64,000 bases of DNA from Streptomyces lomondensis (GTDB lineage: Bacteria; Actinomycetota; Actinomycetes; Streptomycetales; Streptomycetaceae), in assembly GCF_014651035.1 (NCBI RefSeq), contig NZ_BMWC01000010.1, forward strand, positions 124,001 through 188,000, given 5' to 3'. The notes under the pieces were generated by a model, which searched no databases, was not told the DNA's origin, and saw nothing but the letters and a program-made list of their open reading frames with translations. Below, piece by piece: positions 7,705 through 16,871 of the stretch. The position numbers and the translations under genes were made by a program. The stretch's first letter is position 1. Each line of letters begins with the position of its first letter.

Positions 7705-10080
7705 ATGACTCCCCAGCGCCGCGTCTTCCCCCGCCGCACCACCCGGGCCGCCGCGCCCCGGCCCGGCCGCCGCGCCCTGCTGCTGGCGGCCGCGGCCCTG
7801 GCGGCGACCGGCGGTGCGACGCCCGCGGCCCGGGTCACCGGCGCTCCCGCCGAGGCCGCCGACCCGTACGACACCCTCCGCGGGCGCTGGCTCGGCATCG
7901 CCCTCGGCACCGGCTACAACCCGGCCGCACAGCCGTACGCCTCCCGTCTCGCCCGGACCGGCGAACGCGCCCGCACCCTGCGCGCCACCATGGCCCCGGC
8001 GGCGCACTCCCTGTGGCCCGGCCACCCCTTCGACCCGCCGGCCGGCATCACCCACAGCTACGGCCGCCTGTGGACCATGACCCAGGCCTACGTCCAGCAG
8101 GGCACCGGCTCGACCGCCGACCCCGCCCTCCTCACCGGCATCCTGCGCGGCCTCGACCACCTCTCCGCCACCGTCTACAACCCCGCCACCACCCGCTACG
8201 GCAACTGGTGGGAATGGCAGATCGGCAGCCCGCGCCTGCTCATGGACATCACGGCCGCCCTCTACGACGAGCTGGGCGACGCCCGGATCCAGGCCGCCTG
8301 CGCCGCCGTCGACCACTTCGTCCCCGACTCGGCCCTCGGCGACTACGCCGGCACCTCCACCGGCGCCAACCGCGTCGACCTGTGCCGCTCCGTCGCCCTG
8401 CGCGGCATCCTCGGCCGCGCCCCGGCCAAGATCGCCCTCGCCCGTGACGCGCTCTCCCCGGTCTTCCCGTACGTCACCCGCGGCGACGGCCTCTCCGCCG
8501 ACGGCTCCTTCGTCCAGCACACCTGGGTCGCCTACTCGGGCACCTACGGCCAGGTCATGCTCGACGGCCTCGGCCGGCTCTTCGCCCTGCTCGCCGGATC
8601 CGACTGGGAGGTCACCGACCCGAACCGGCAGATCGTCCTCGACAGCGTCGAACGGGCCTACGCGCCGCTCATCCACGACGGGCTGGTCATGGACAGCGTC
8701 AACGGCCGGGCCATCAGCCGGGGTCACCTCACCTCCGACGACCGGCAGGTGCTGCGCTCGGACCACTTCCACGGCGGTCAGCTCATCGCCGCCATCGCAC
8801 TCCTCGCGCAGGCCGCGAGCCAGGCGGAACGCGACCGCTGGCACGCCCGGATCAAGGGCTGGATCGAACGCGACACCGTGACACCGCTCCTGACGGCACC
8901 CCAGTTCGGCGTCGCCGACCTCGCCCGGCTGCACGCGATAGCCGCCTCGCCCGTCCCGGCCGCGCCCGAACCCACCGGGCACCACCTCTTCGCCGCCATG
9001 GACCGCGCCGTCCACCGCCGCCCGGGCTTCACCGTGAACATCGCCATGGCCAGCGACCGCATCGCCCACTACGAGTGCGGCAACGGCGAGAACCCACGCG
9101 GCTGGCACACGGGTGCCGGGATGGTCTACTGGTGGGCCGGCGCGAGCGACCAGTACACGGACTGGTTCTGGCCGACCGTCGACTGGTACCGCCTGCCCGG
9201 CACCACCGTCTCCACCAGGCGGCTGGCCGACCGGGAGGGCGGCGAGTGGGGCACGGCCCGCCCGGACGCCCGCTGGGTCGGCGGCACCACCGACGGCACG
9301 TACGCCGCGCTCGGCCAGCACCTCAAGGGCCTCGGCTCCACCCTCCAGGCCCGCAAGTCCTGGTTCTGCGCCGCCGACGCGGTGATCTGCCTCGGCGCCG
9401 GGATCACCTGCTCCGACGGCGTCCCCGTCGAGACGATCGTCGACAACCGCAACCTCGGCGAGCACGGCACCCAGCGCTTCGTACGGGGCCCGGACTGGGC
9501 CCATCTGGAGGACCACGGCGGCTGGGTCCTGCTCGACGGCGAGCCCGAGGCGCTCCGCGAGGACCGCACCGGAGCCTGGTCCGACATCAACACCGGCAGC
9601 ACGCCGGAGCGGCGCACCCGCCGCTGGCAGACCCTCTGGCTCGACCACGGCACCGACCCTGCGGACGCCACGTACGCCTACGTGCTGATGCCCGGGGCGT
9701 CCCGCCGTGCCGTGGCGCGCCGCGCCGCCGACCGCCGGTGGCTGTCCGTCCTCGCCAACGACGCCGGCCGCCAGGCGGTCGCCGTGCCCGCCCTCGGCCT
9801 CACGGCCGCGAACTTCTGGCGGGCCGGCAGCGCGGGCCCGCTCACCGCCTCCGCCGGCGCGAGCGTGCTGGCCGTGCGCCGGGGCCGTACGGTTACGCTC
9901 TGCGTGAGCGAGCCGCCCCGTACGGGCGAGCCGCTGGAGATCACCCTGAACCGCCCGGTCCGCCGGGTCCTGCACGCGGACGAGACGGTCGAGGTGCTCG
10001 CCACCGGCCGCCGGCTGCGCCTGCGCGTCACCCCCGGAACGGCCTGCGCCACCCACCGATGTGAGGTGACACTCAACTGA
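7705..10080 (+). CDS. Secreted polysaccharide lyase family 8 (hyaluronate/chondroitin/xanthan lyase type)
   Basis: A 791-residue extracellular lyase that cleaves uronic-acid polysaccharides by beta-elimination. Residues 1-50 carry a probable Tat signal (RR-rich, then RRALLLAAAALAATGG, then an Ala-rich cleavage zone). The alpha/alpha toroid follows, with NWWEWQIGSPR (catalytic Asn region) at about residue 170 and GLSADGSFVQHTWVAYSGTYG with the catalytic His and Tyr near residues 270-285. The beta-sandwich part has the middle and C-terminal PL8 features (YWWAGASDQYTDWFWPTVDWYRLPGTT). The fold is clear; whether it acts on hyaluronan, chondroitin or xanthan is not. ATG 7705 follows AGGGCAGGGG. 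It is separated from the SDR gene by the repeat array. Confidence 0.9.
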   Translation: MTPQRRVFPRRTTRAAAPRPGRRALLLAAAALAATGGATPAARVTGAPAEAADPYDTLRGRWLGIALGTGYNPAAQPYASRLARTGERARTLRATMAPAAHSLWPGHPFDPPAGITHSYGRLWTMTQAYVQQGTGSTADPALLTGILRGLDHLSATVYNPATTRYGNWWEWQIGSPRLLMDITAALYDELGDARIQAACAAVDHFVPDSALGDYAGTSTGANRVDLCRSVALRGILGRAPAKIALARDALSPVFPYVTRGDGLSADGSFVQHTWVAYSGTYGQVMLDGLGRLFALLAGSDWEVTDPNRQIVLDSVERAYAPLIHDGLVMDSVNGRAISRGHLTSDDRQVLRSDHFHGGQLIAAIALLAQAASQAERDRWHARIKGWIERDTVTPLLTAPQFGVADLARLHAIAASPVPAAPEPTGHHLFAAMDRAVHRRPGFTVNIAMASDRIAHYECGNGENPRGWHTGAGMVYWWAGASDQYTDWFWPTVDWYRLPGTTVSTRRLADREGGEWGTARPDARWVGGTTDGTYAALGQHLKGLGSTLQARKSWFCAADAVICLGAGITCSDGVPVETIVDNRNLGEHGTQRFVRGPDWAHLEDHGGWVLLDGEPEALREDRTGAWSDINTGSTPERRTRRWQTLWLDHGTDPADATYAYVLMPGASRRAVARRAADRRWLSVLANDAGRQAVAVPALGLTAANFWRAGSAGPLTASAGASVLAVRRGRTVTLCVSEPPRTGEPLEITLNRPVRRVLHADETVEVLATGRRLRLRVTPGTACATHRCEVTLN

Positions 10081-10234
10081 GGCCCTTGTGCGACCCCTAC
10101 AAGCCGCACGCCCTCTGAGCAGTCGGAAAGGCTGCACCGGCCCATGGTTCTGTTCAGGGGTACCAGGAAAACACGCCGGAGACTGTGAGGAGTCGACGGC
10201 CCGGATTCCTTGCTCGGCTTCGTAAGGTCGCTAC

Positions 10235-11818
10235 ATGACCGTTTTGGATGAGGCGCCGGGTGAGCCGACCGACGCGCGTGGACGCGTGGCCGAACTGCAC
10301 GAGATCCGTGCGCAGGCGGTGGCCGGCCCGAGCGAGAAGGCGACCCAGGCGCAGCACGCCAAGGGCAAGCTGACCGCGCGGGAGCGCATCGAGCTTCTCC
10401 TCGACCCCGGTTCCTTCCGCGAGGTCGAGCAGCTGCGCCGGCACCGGGCCACGGGCTTCGGCCTGGACGCCAAGAAGCCGTACACCGACGGTGTGATCAC
10501 CGGCTGGGGCACGGTGGAGGGCCGGACGGTCTTCGTCTACGCCCATGACTTCCGCATCTTCGGCGGCGCGCTCGGCGAGGCCCACGCCACGAAGATCCAC
10601 AAGATCATGGACATGGCCATCGCGGCCGGTGCCCCCCTGGTGTCGCTCAACGACGGCGCGGGCGCCCGCATCCAGGAGGGCGTCTCGGCCCTCGCGGGCT
10701 ACGGCGGCATCTTCCAGCGCAACACCAAGGCCTCCGGCGTCATCCCGCAGATCAGCGTCATGCTCGGCCCGTGCGCGGGCGGCGCGGCCTACAGCCCGGC
10801 CCTGACGGACTTCGTCTTCATGGTCCGCGAGAGCTCGCAGATGTTCATCACGGGCCCGGACGTCGTCAAGGCGGTCACGGGCGAGGAGATCACGCAGAAC
10901 GGCCTGGGCGGCGCGGACGTGCACGCCGAGACGTCCGGCGTCTGCCACTTCGCCTACGACGACGAGGAGACCTGCATCGCGGAGGTCCGCTACCTCCTGT
11001 CGCTCCTCCCGCAGAACAACCGCGAGAACCCGCCCCGCACCGAGTCCGCGGACGCGGTGGACCGCCGCTCGGACGTCCTGCTCGACCTGGTCCCGGCGGA
11101 CGGCAACCGGCCGTACGACATGGCCAAGGTCATCGAGGAGATCGTCGACGACGGCGAGTACCTGGAGGTCCACGAGCGCTGGGCCCGCAACATCATCTGC
11201 GCGCTGGGCCGGATGGACGGCCAGGTCGTCGGCATCATCGCCAACCAGCCCCAGGTGCTGGCGGGAGTCCTGGACATCGAGGCCTCCGAGAAGGCGGCCC
11301 GCTTCGTCCAGATGTGCGACGCCTTCAACATCCCGATCATCACTCTTCTGGACGTCCCCGGGTTCCTGCCGGGCGTCGACCAGGAGCACGGTGGCATCAT
11401 CCGCCACGGCGCGAAGCTCCTCTACGCCTACTGCAACGCGACCGTGCCGAGGATCTCCCTGATCCTGCGGAAGGCCTACGGAGGTGCGTACATCGTCATG
11501 GACAGCCAGTCCATCGGTGCGGACCTGACCTACGCCTGGCCGACCAACGAGATCGCCGTCATGGGCGCGGAAGGCGCGGCCAACGTCATCTTCCGCCGCC
11601 AGATCGCCGAGGCCGAGGACCCCGAGGCGATGCGGCAGAAGATGGTCAAGGAGTACAAGTCCGAGCTGATGCACCCCTACTACGCGGCGGAGCGCGGCCT
11701 GGTCGACGACGTCATCGACCCCGCCGAGACCCGCGAGGTGCTGATCAAGTCCCTTGCGATGCTCCAGACCAAGCACGCCGACCTGCCCTCCCGCAAGCAC
11801 GGCAACCCTCCGCAGTAA
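10235..11818 (+). CDS. accB: Acyl-CoA carboxylase beta (carboxyltransferase) subunit
   Basis: The 527-residue carboxyltransferase subunit of an acetyl/propionyl-CoA carboxylase, which transfers CO2 from carboxybiotin to acyl-CoA for fatty acid and polyketide precursors. Both crotonase-fold halves are present: AGYGGIFQRNT and GPCAGGAAYSPALTDF in the N-half, and DVPGFLPGVDQEHGGIIRHGAKLLYAY and AYGGAYIVMDSQSIGADL in the C-half. Length and motifs are those of actinobacterial AccD/PccB proteins. The epsilon subunit gene lies 35 bases downstream, a pairing typical of the Streptomyces complexes called accB-accE and pccB-pccE. The biotinylated alpha subunit is encoded elsewhere. From gene order this is probably the S. 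coelicolor accB orthologue rather than pccB. Confidence 0.93.
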   Translation: MTVLDEAPGEPTDARGRVAELHEIRAQAVAGPSEKATQAQHAKGKLTARERIELLLDPGSFREVEQLRRHRATGFGLDAKKPYTDGVITGWGTVEGRTVFVYAHDFRIFGGALGEAHATKIHKIMDMAIAAGAPLVSLNDGAGARIQEGVSALAGYGGIFQRNTKASGVIPQISVMLGPCAGGAAYSPALTDFVFMVRESSQMFITGPDVVKAVTGEEITQNGLGGADVHAETSGVCHFAYDDEETCIAEVRYLLSLLPQNNRENPPRTESADAVDRRSDVLLDLVPADGNRPYDMAKVIEEIVDDGEYLEVHERWARNIICALGRMDGQVVGIIANQPQVLAGVLDIEASEKAARFVQMCDAFNIPIITLLDVPGFLPGVDQEHGGIIRHGAKLLYAYCNATVPRISLILRKAYGGAYIVMDSQSIGADLTYAWPTNEIAVMGAEGAANVIFRRQIAEAEDPEAMRQKMVKEYKSELMHPYYAAERGLVDDVIDPAETREVLIKSLAMLQTKHADLPSRKHGNPPQ

Positions 11819-11853
11819 CCCGGCGGACATCTCTCTCACGGAGACTGACACCC

Positions 11854-12048
11854 ATGGACATTCCTGATATCCGCGTCGAGAAGGGCCACGCCGAGCCCGA
11901 GGAAGTCGCCGCCATCACGGCGATCCTCCTGGCCCGCGCCGCCGCCCGCCCTGCCGACCCCACCCCCGCGCACCGCGGCCGCGTGAAGGCCGGCTGGCGC
12001 CGCCTGGAGCGCGAGCCGGGCTTCCGCGCACCGCACAGCTGGCGCTGA
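11854..12048 (+). CDS. accE: Acyl-CoA carboxylase epsilon subunit
   Basis: A 64-residue protein, MDIPDIRVEKGHAEPEEVAA ... RLEREPGFRAPHSWR, with the family layout: a short N-terminal strand, the EPEEVAAITAIL helix and a C-terminal W/R-rich tail. The epsilon subunit stimulates and stabilises the alpha-beta carboxylase complex. ATG 11854 is preceded by GGAGACTGACACCC. The gene is co-transcribed with the beta subunit gene, and a hairpin follows 17 bases after the stop. Confidence 0.9.
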   Translation: MDIPDIRVEKGHAEPEEVAAITAILLARAAARPADPTPAHRGRVKAGWRRLEREPGFRAPHSWR

Positions 12049-12065
12049 GCAGCTTCAACGCCTTA

Positions 12066-12097
12066 CGGCCCCGTTCTCCTTCTGGAGGACGGGGCCG
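12066..12097. terminator. Bidirectional hairpin between accE and the NACHT gene
   Basis: A perfect nine-base-pair stem CGGCCCCGT/ACGGGGCCG with a 14-base loop lies between convergent stops. It lacks a T-run, like most Streptomyces terminators. Confidence 0.7.
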
Positions 12098-12107
12098 TGG
12101 TGTGTGG

Positions 12108-15100
12108 TCAGAGGATGGTGAGCTTCACGCCGGGGAAGTCGAGCGCTGCGGGGTCGTCGGGGAGGACGCACTGGTTCAGATGCAGGTGTGTCACGCCGGC
12201 CGGGGGGAAGGATCCCGCCTCCATCCAAGCGGCCACGTCGATATGCATGAGAGCCAGGCTTCTCAGCCGGGGCAGCGCGGACAGGGCGTGGACCCCCTGG
12301 GGCAGACAGGTCTTCCCGGCCATCAGCCCCAGCCACGTGATGTGTTCGTGCTGGAGCAGAGCGAGGTCGATGGAGGCGTCTAGGTTCAGCAGGCACAGGT
12401 AGTCGAGAGTCGGCGGCAGGCTCAGCTCACGGAGGTTCGGCAGGCATTCGGATCCGAGGTAGAGGATGTCCAGCGCCGGGAGTTCACCCAGGACATCGAT
12501 GTTCTTCAGGGACGCACGGCCGCTCAGCGCCAGCTCGACCAGCGAGGACTGTGTCCCGAGCGGCGACATGTCGACCTCGCCGTGAAGTGCGACCAGGGTG
12601 AGTTCCTCCAGCGGGTGCAGCCCGGTGAGGACCGTGAGATCCGTGACGGGGTGGCTGACCCACAGGTTGTCGACGGCGGGCAGGCGCCCAACGGCACGCC
12701 ACTGCCCCGTGTGGGTGACCGTGACCTTACGGCCCTTGAGCGGCACCCCCGCCAGAACCCGGTCGGCATACGCATCGGCGTCGAAATACCCCCACGCCTC
12801 GATGAGCGCGTCGACCACCTCGTCCCGGGTGTCCTGCGCATACCCCGCCAACAGCCCCAGCGCCTCCGCCCCACCGATCAACGCCACCGTCCGCACCGTC
12901 TGCGCGGCAGCCTTCTCCGTCAGCTCTCCCAAAGAACTCGGCAGCCTCCGCAGCAGACTCGTCCCCACCGCCGCCAACGCGGGCGGATCCGTCGGCCGAC
13001 GCGCGGGCAGCAGATGCGACACCGCCTCCTCCAACCGAACGGCCAACCCGTCGGAGACCTCCGGCAGCGTCTCCTGGCAGGAGGCCGCCAGCAGCCGCAG
13101 AACACGGGCGTGCCGGGGCTCCCGGTCGGCCCGGTCCAGGATGCCGCCCAGCAGCTCCTCCCGCTGGCGCGCGTTCGCATGGCCCGCCGCCATGATGACC
13201 GTCTCCCGCCACAGATCCAGATGCGCCCGCTCGACGAGGTTGCCCATCCGGTCCTCCTCCGCCGCCTCGGCGGAGGCCAGGTACTCCTGGAACGTGCGGT
13301 GCACGAAGTCCAGACGGCCCTCGGCGGGGGAGCGGAGGATGCCCGAGCGGTGCCGCAGCTGGTCCAGCACCTGCCCGCCCTCCAGGCCGTCCAGATGCCG
13401 CATCGCCCGCAGCTTCCCGCCGACGTGCACCGCGGCCTGCTCCACGGAGATCTCGCTGCGGTTGTTGTCCGACAGCCGCCAGGCCAGGTCCCGCAGGATG
13501 ACGAGCTTGTCGCTGAGGCTCAGCTTGCTGTCCACCGCGCTCGGCACGTTCCGGTCGGCGTCCCGGTCGTGGACCAGGGTGTGCAGCGCGTTCCGGTACA
13601 ACTCCATGCGGTCCCGGGGCAGTTGCCGGCCCCGGTTGAGGTGCATGGCGCACAGCATCGCCGCCAGCAGGGGAGTGCCCGCCAGGGACTGGAGGTGCGG
13701 GCGGTCCTTCAGGCTGGTCAGCAGGGACTGCTCGTACAGCGGCAGGTCGTCCACGGGACAGGGCAGGTCCTCGCCCAGCTCCCGTACCGCCTGGTGCCAC
13801 TGCCGGACGAACGCCGCCAGGTCCGGCGGGCTCATGCGGTCCAGGTGCATCGCGGTGAAGTGCTCCCCGCGCAGCCAGTCCGCGCCGGCCGCCGCCGGAC
13901 GGGAGGTGACGACCACCCGTACCCCGTCGTACGCCACCAGCAGCCTGCGCAGCCAGTCACGGACCGCCCGGCGCTCCCGGTCGAGCAGTTCGTCCACCCC
14001 GTCGATCAGCAGCAGCGCCCGGCCCGAGTCGAGCTGCCGCTCCACCCAGCCCTTGGGCATGATGCCGGTGATCGGCCCGGCGATCCCGTCGAGCATCGCG
14101 TCCGCATTCGGCGGTGTACGGCCGCTGTACTCCCGCAGCTTGACGAAGACGGGCGTCAGGCCGTTCCAGTCGGACAGCTCCCCGGAGAAGGCACCGCGCG
14201 CCGCCGTCACGGCCAGCCAGCGCAGCAGGGTCGTCTTGCCCGAGCCCGCCTCGCCGCGCAGCAGCACCCGCGAGGCACCGCTGAGCCCGGCCTCGACCCG
14301 CATCCCGGAGCTGTCGCCCCCGGCCTCCTCCCAGTCGCTCATGTCGGGCCGCAGCCGGGAGAAGGGCCGGGCGGTGCGCCGCCGGGTCCCGTCGTCACCG
14401 GTGGCGCGCAGACTCACGTACGCGACCGACAGCCGCACCCGGGGCCCCGCCGCCTGGTCCGACGTACGCCGGAACAGCTCCACCTCGTCCAGGTCCCGGC
14501 TGACCAGCTCCAGGTACCGGCGCCGGAACGCCGTGTCCTGGTCCGTGCCGTCCGGCGCGAGCAGGGAGCGGTCCGGCAGCCGCTCCAGGAGCCGGGCCAC
14601 CTCGGCGCCGAGCGTGGCCGTCCGGGCGAGAAGCTCCGTCGCCGCCCGTTCCTCGAAGACGGGCAGGCTCCGCACGATCCGCACGTAGTACTCGACGCAC
14701 TCGGCGAACAGCACCTCGTACAGCCGGGACTCCGCCTCGTTCAGCCCCACCGGCGCCGGCACCGACCCGGTGATACGGCGGATCAGCTCAGCGGCGTTGG
14801 CATCCGCCGCGAGCACGGCCTCGTCGGAGAGGTCCGCCCGCGCGAACGTGTCGCACACCGCGTCGATCACCGCCTGCCGGCCGGCTTCGTCCAGCCCCCG
14901 GAACTCGTGCTCCAGATACGGCTCCAGCCGGTCGAACACCGCGTCCGTGATCTGCCCGAACTGGCGCTCCACGCTCCGGCGCAGCCGCAGTCCCGGCACC
15001 CGGACCCGCAGCAGCTCGGCCATCGTCAGATGGCGTTCCTGTTCCCGCCGCCTGCCGCCGAGCCACAGGTCGGCCGCCGTCTTCGCCACAGTCGTGCCCA

Positions 15101-15128
15101 GCCGTAACGCCGCCGCCTCCGCGCTCAT
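12108..15128 (-). CDS. NACHT-domain STAND NTPase with LRR-like C-terminus (bacterial NLR-related)
   Basis: A 1006-residue, apparently cytoplasmic protein. Residues 1-280 are a helical N-terminal region resembling the NACHT N-terminal helical domains of actinobacteria. The NACHT NTPase follows: Walker A GEAGSGKTTLLRWLA near residues 288-302, Walker B ALLLIDGVDEL near 367-377 with the acidic DE pair, sensor-like VVVTSRP, then winged-helix/helical regions (DFVHRTFQEYLAS). The last 200 residues are Leu-rich irregular repeats (LEELTLVALHG, LVELALSGR, LDILYLGSECLPNL). NACHT proteins of this architecture include phage-defence bNACHT proteins, but many Streptomyces members have no known role. GGGAGGGGGCGCG precedes the ATG. 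It stands between the carboxylase operon and a conservon, with terminators on both sides, so it is its own transcription unit. Confidence 0.85.
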   Translation of the reverse strand: MSAEAAALRLGTTVAKTAADLWLGGRRREQERHLTMAELLRVRVPGLRLRRSVERQFGQITDAVFDRLEPYLEHEFRGLDEAGRQAVIDAVCDTFARADLSDEAVLAADANAAELIRRITGSVPAPVGLNEAESRLYEVLFAECVEYYVRIVRSLPVFEERAATELLARTATLGAEVARLLERLPDRSLLAPDGTDQDTAFRRRYLELVSRDLDEVELFRRTSDQAAGPRVRLSVAYVSLRATGDDGTRRRTARPFSRLRPDMSDWEEAGGDSSGMRVEAGLSGASRVLLRGEAGSGKTTLLRWLAVTAARGAFSGELSDWNGLTPVFVKLREYSGRTPPNADAMLDGIAGPITGIMPKGWVERQLDSGRALLLIDGVDELLDRERRAVRDWLRRLLVAYDGVRVVVTSRPAAAGADWLRGEHFTAMHLDRMSPPDLAAFVRQWHQAVRELGEDLPCPVDDLPLYEQSLLTSLKDRPHLQSLAGTPLLAAMLCAMHLNRGRQLPRDRMELYRNALHTLVHDRDADRNVPSAVDSKLSLSDKLVILRDLAWRLSDNNRSEISVEQAAVHVGGKLRAMRHLDGLEGGQVLDQLRHRSGILRSPAEGRLDFVHRTFQEYLASAEAAEEDRMGNLVERAHLDLWRETVIMAAGHANARQREELLGGILDRADREPRHARVLRLLAASCQETLPEVSDGLAVRLEEAVSHLLPARRPTDPPALAAVGTSLLRRLPSSLGELTEKAAAQTVRTVALIGGAEALGLLAGYAQDTRDEVVDALIEAWGYFDADAYADRVLAGVPLKGRKVTVTHTGQWRAVGRLPAVDNLWVSHPVTDLTVLTGLHPLEELTLVALHGEVDMSPLGTQSSLVELALSGRASLKNIDVLGELPALDILYLGSECLPNLRELSLPPTLDYLCLLNLDASIDLALLQHEHITWLGLMAGKTCLPQGVHALSALPRLRSLALMHIDVAAWMEAGSFPPAGVTHLHLNQCVLPDDPAALDFPGVKLTIL

Positions 15129-15151
15129 CGCGCCCCCTCCCGAGAAACACC

Positions 15152-15191
15152 TGCGGCCCCCACTCCTCCCACAGGAGGAACGGGGGCCGCA
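15152..15191. terminator. Long hairpin downstream of the second conservon
   Basis: Eighteen-base arms starting TGCGGCCCCC and ending GGGGGCCGCA enclose a CACA loop; 16 of 18 positions pair. It lies 15 bases past the cvnD stop and just upstream of the NACHT gene start, both transcribed on the minus strand, so it should insulate the two units. Confidence 0.75.
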
Positions 15192-15206
15192 AGGCGAACG
15201 TGCCGA

Positions 15207-15788
15207 TTACCGCAGGCGGGCCATCAGCGCGTGCTCGACGAGCGTGATCAGCGCCGACTTCGCGTCCGCGCGGTGGCGGGCGTCCGTCGTGATGATCGGG
15301 GTGTCCGGGCCGATCTGCAGCGCCTCGCGCACCTCGTCCGGCGTGTACGGCTGCTGGCCGTCGAAGCCGTTGAGGGCGATGACGAAGGGCAGGCCCGAGT
15401 TCTCGAAGTAGTCGACGGCGGGGAAGCAGTCGGCGAGCCTCCGCGTGTCGACGAGCACGATCGCGCCGATGGCGCCGCGCACCAGGTCGTCCCACATGAA
15501 CCAGAACCGGTCCTGACCGGGCGTACCGAACAGGTACAGGATCAGGTCCTGGTCCAGGGTGATACGGCCGAAGTCCATGGCGACCGTCGTGGTCGTCTTG
15601 TCCCCGGTGTGGGTGAGGTCGTCGATGCCCGCCGAAGCGGACGTCATGACGGCCTCTGTGCGCAGCGGATTGATCTCCGAGACGGCGCCGACGAACGTGG
15701 TCTTGCCCACGCCGAAGCCGCCAGCCACCACGATCTTCGCGGACGTGGTGGAGCGGGAAGGCCCTCCGCTAGAGCTTGCGAAGTCCAC
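15207..15788 (-). CDS. cvnD: Conservon GTPase CvnD (second conservon)
   Basis: A 193-residue small Ras-like GTPase that acts with CvnA-C in a membrane-associated signalling complex. The P-loop is GGFGVGKTT (about residues 23-31), the G3 region reads GTPGQDRFWFMW (Thr-Pro-Gly-Gln rather than DxxG, as in MglA-like GTPases), and the G4 base-specificity motif is LNGFD. The GTG start lies inside the end of cvnC, giving a 20-base overlap and probable translational coupling. From G1 to the C-terminus it differs from the other CvnD in this window by only a couple of residues (AIVL/AVVL, PYTP/PYAP). A strong hairpin terminator follows. Confidence 0.92.
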   Translation of the reverse strand: MDFASSSGGPSRSTTSAKIVVAGGFGVGKTTFVGAVSEINPLRTEAVMTSASAGIDDLTHTGDKTTTTVAMDFGRITLDQDLILYLFGTPGQDRFWFMWDDLVRGAIGAIVLVDTRRLADCFPAVDYFENSGLPFVIALNGFDGQQPYTPDEVREALQIGPDTPIITTDARHRADAKSALITLVEHALMARLR

Positions 15789-16353
15789 TGAGCACCCTTT
15801 CGAGCAGTGTCACGTCTGGCTGGCCGCCGGCGTTCTCGTCGCCGCCGGGCTGATGGATGGCGACCAGTCCCGCCTCCGCCAAGTCGGCGACGAGGATCCT
15901 GGCCACGCCGAGAGGGATCGTGAGGAGCGCCGAGATCTCGGCGACCGACTTGATTTCCCGGCAGAGGTTGCAGATCCGCTGATGCTCGGGCAACTGGCCC
16001 TGCATCTGGTGCGGCTGCGCAGTGGTGTGCACCAGCGCCTCGATGGCGAGCTGGTAACGCGGGCGGGTCCGGCCACCGGTCATGGCGTACGGACGCACCA
16101 ACGGATTGTGATGGTTCGACGCCCCGCCGGGCGCCGGCTCGGGGGTGCGGCGCTGCGGCTGCACGGGCTGGATGCGCGGGGCCGGCGGCTGGTCGTACGG
16201 CGACGGGCCGGGGCCCTGTGGCGCGTACGGCTGCCGGTGGCTGGGCGCGGAGGGGAAGTTGTAACGGTTCGGGTTCTGACCACCGTCGCCCTGACCCTGG
16301 GCAGGGCCGTACGACCAGTTGCCCGAAGACGAACCGCCTGGGGGTGTTGCCAC
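15769..16353 (-). CDS. cvnC: Conservon DUF742 protein CvnC (second conservon)
   Basis: A 194-residue protein whose last 110 residues are the DUF742 domain, a winged-helix-like fold (VRPYAMTGGRTRPRYQLAIE, EHQRICNLCREIKSVAEISA, LGVARILVADLAEAGLV). It has an extra N-terminal segment of about 75 residues rich in Pro, Gln and Gly that is missing from the other CvnC here, which starts near the domain. DUF742 proteins work with the roadblock protein and the GTPase in conservons; their direct partner is not certain. It overlaps cvnD by 20 bases. Confidence 0.9.
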   Translation of the reverse strand: MATPPGGSSSGNWSYGPAQGQGDGGQNPNRYNFPSAPSHRQPYAPQGPGPSPYDQPPAPRIQPVQPQRRTPEPAPGGASNHHNPLVRPYAMTGGRTRPRYQLAIEALVHTTAQPHQMQGQLPEHQRICNLCREIKSVAEISALLTIPLGVARILVADLAEAGLVAIHQPGGDENAGGQPDVTLLERVLSGLRKL

Positions 16354-16447
16354 TTTCTCCTCCTCCGACTGTGCCTGGCACCCATCGCTGTGGAGCCGCG
16401 TCCCAAGACCTTACGGCCATGGGACGCCAAAACGCACCGTCCGTCTG

Positions 16448-16861
16448 TTAGTTGAGCAGGCTCCCCTGGAGCTCCGCACGAAGGTCCGGGGTCAGGACCG
16501 TACCGGCTCGGTCCACGAGCAGCGCCATCTCGTACCCGATGAGACCGATGTCCGCCTCCGGATGTGCGAGAACCGCGAGCGACGAGCCGTCGGAGATGGA
16601 CATGATGAAGAGGAATCCCCGCTCCATCTCCACAACCGTCTGGTTCACGCTGCCGCCCTCGAAGATCCGGGAGGCGCCTGCCGTCAGAGACGTCAGACCG
16701 GAGGCGACGGCCGCGAGCTGGTCGGCGCGGTCGCGGGGAAAGCCTTCGGACATCGCCAGAAGGAGTCCGTCGGCGGAGACCACCACCGTGTGGGACACCC
16801 CCGGGGTGTTGTCCACGAAGTTGGTGATCAACCAGTTCAGGTTCTGTGCCGCCTGGCTCAT
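16448..16861 (-). CDS. cvnB: Conservon roadblock/LC7 protein CvnB (second conservon)
   Basis: A 137-residue Roadblock/LC7-domain protein (MSQAAQNLNWLITNFVDNTP, VVVSADGLLLAMSEGF, GFLFIMSISDGSSLAVLAHPE). Such proteins bind and regulate small GTPases of the MglA/CvnD type. ATG 16861 is chosen to match the paralogous gene at 21612-22025, and it lies 10 bases after the cvnA stop. An in-frame start further upstream would overlap cvnA heavily and adds an unrelated segment. About 94% of residues agree with the paralogue. Confidence 0.92.
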   Translation of the reverse strand: MSQAAQNLNWLITNFVDNTPGVSHTVVVSADGLLLAMSEGFPRDRADQLAAVASGLTSLTAGASRIFEGGSVNQTVVEMERGFLFIMSISDGSSLAVLAHPEADIGLIGYEMALLVDRAGTVLTPDLRAELQGSLLN

Positions 16862-16871
16862 CGGGCTCACA

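Noticed and set aside
7331..7708. 125-residue plus-strand open frame made of 46-residue repeats
   Set aside because: No ribosome binding site, low-complexity Pro/Ser/Arg composition, and it exists only because the DNA repeat length is a multiple of three.
7171..10137. 988-residue minus-strand open frame opposite the lyase gene
   Set aside because: Shadow frame caused by GC bias; it is antisense to a clear PL8 lyase and has no recognisable domain.
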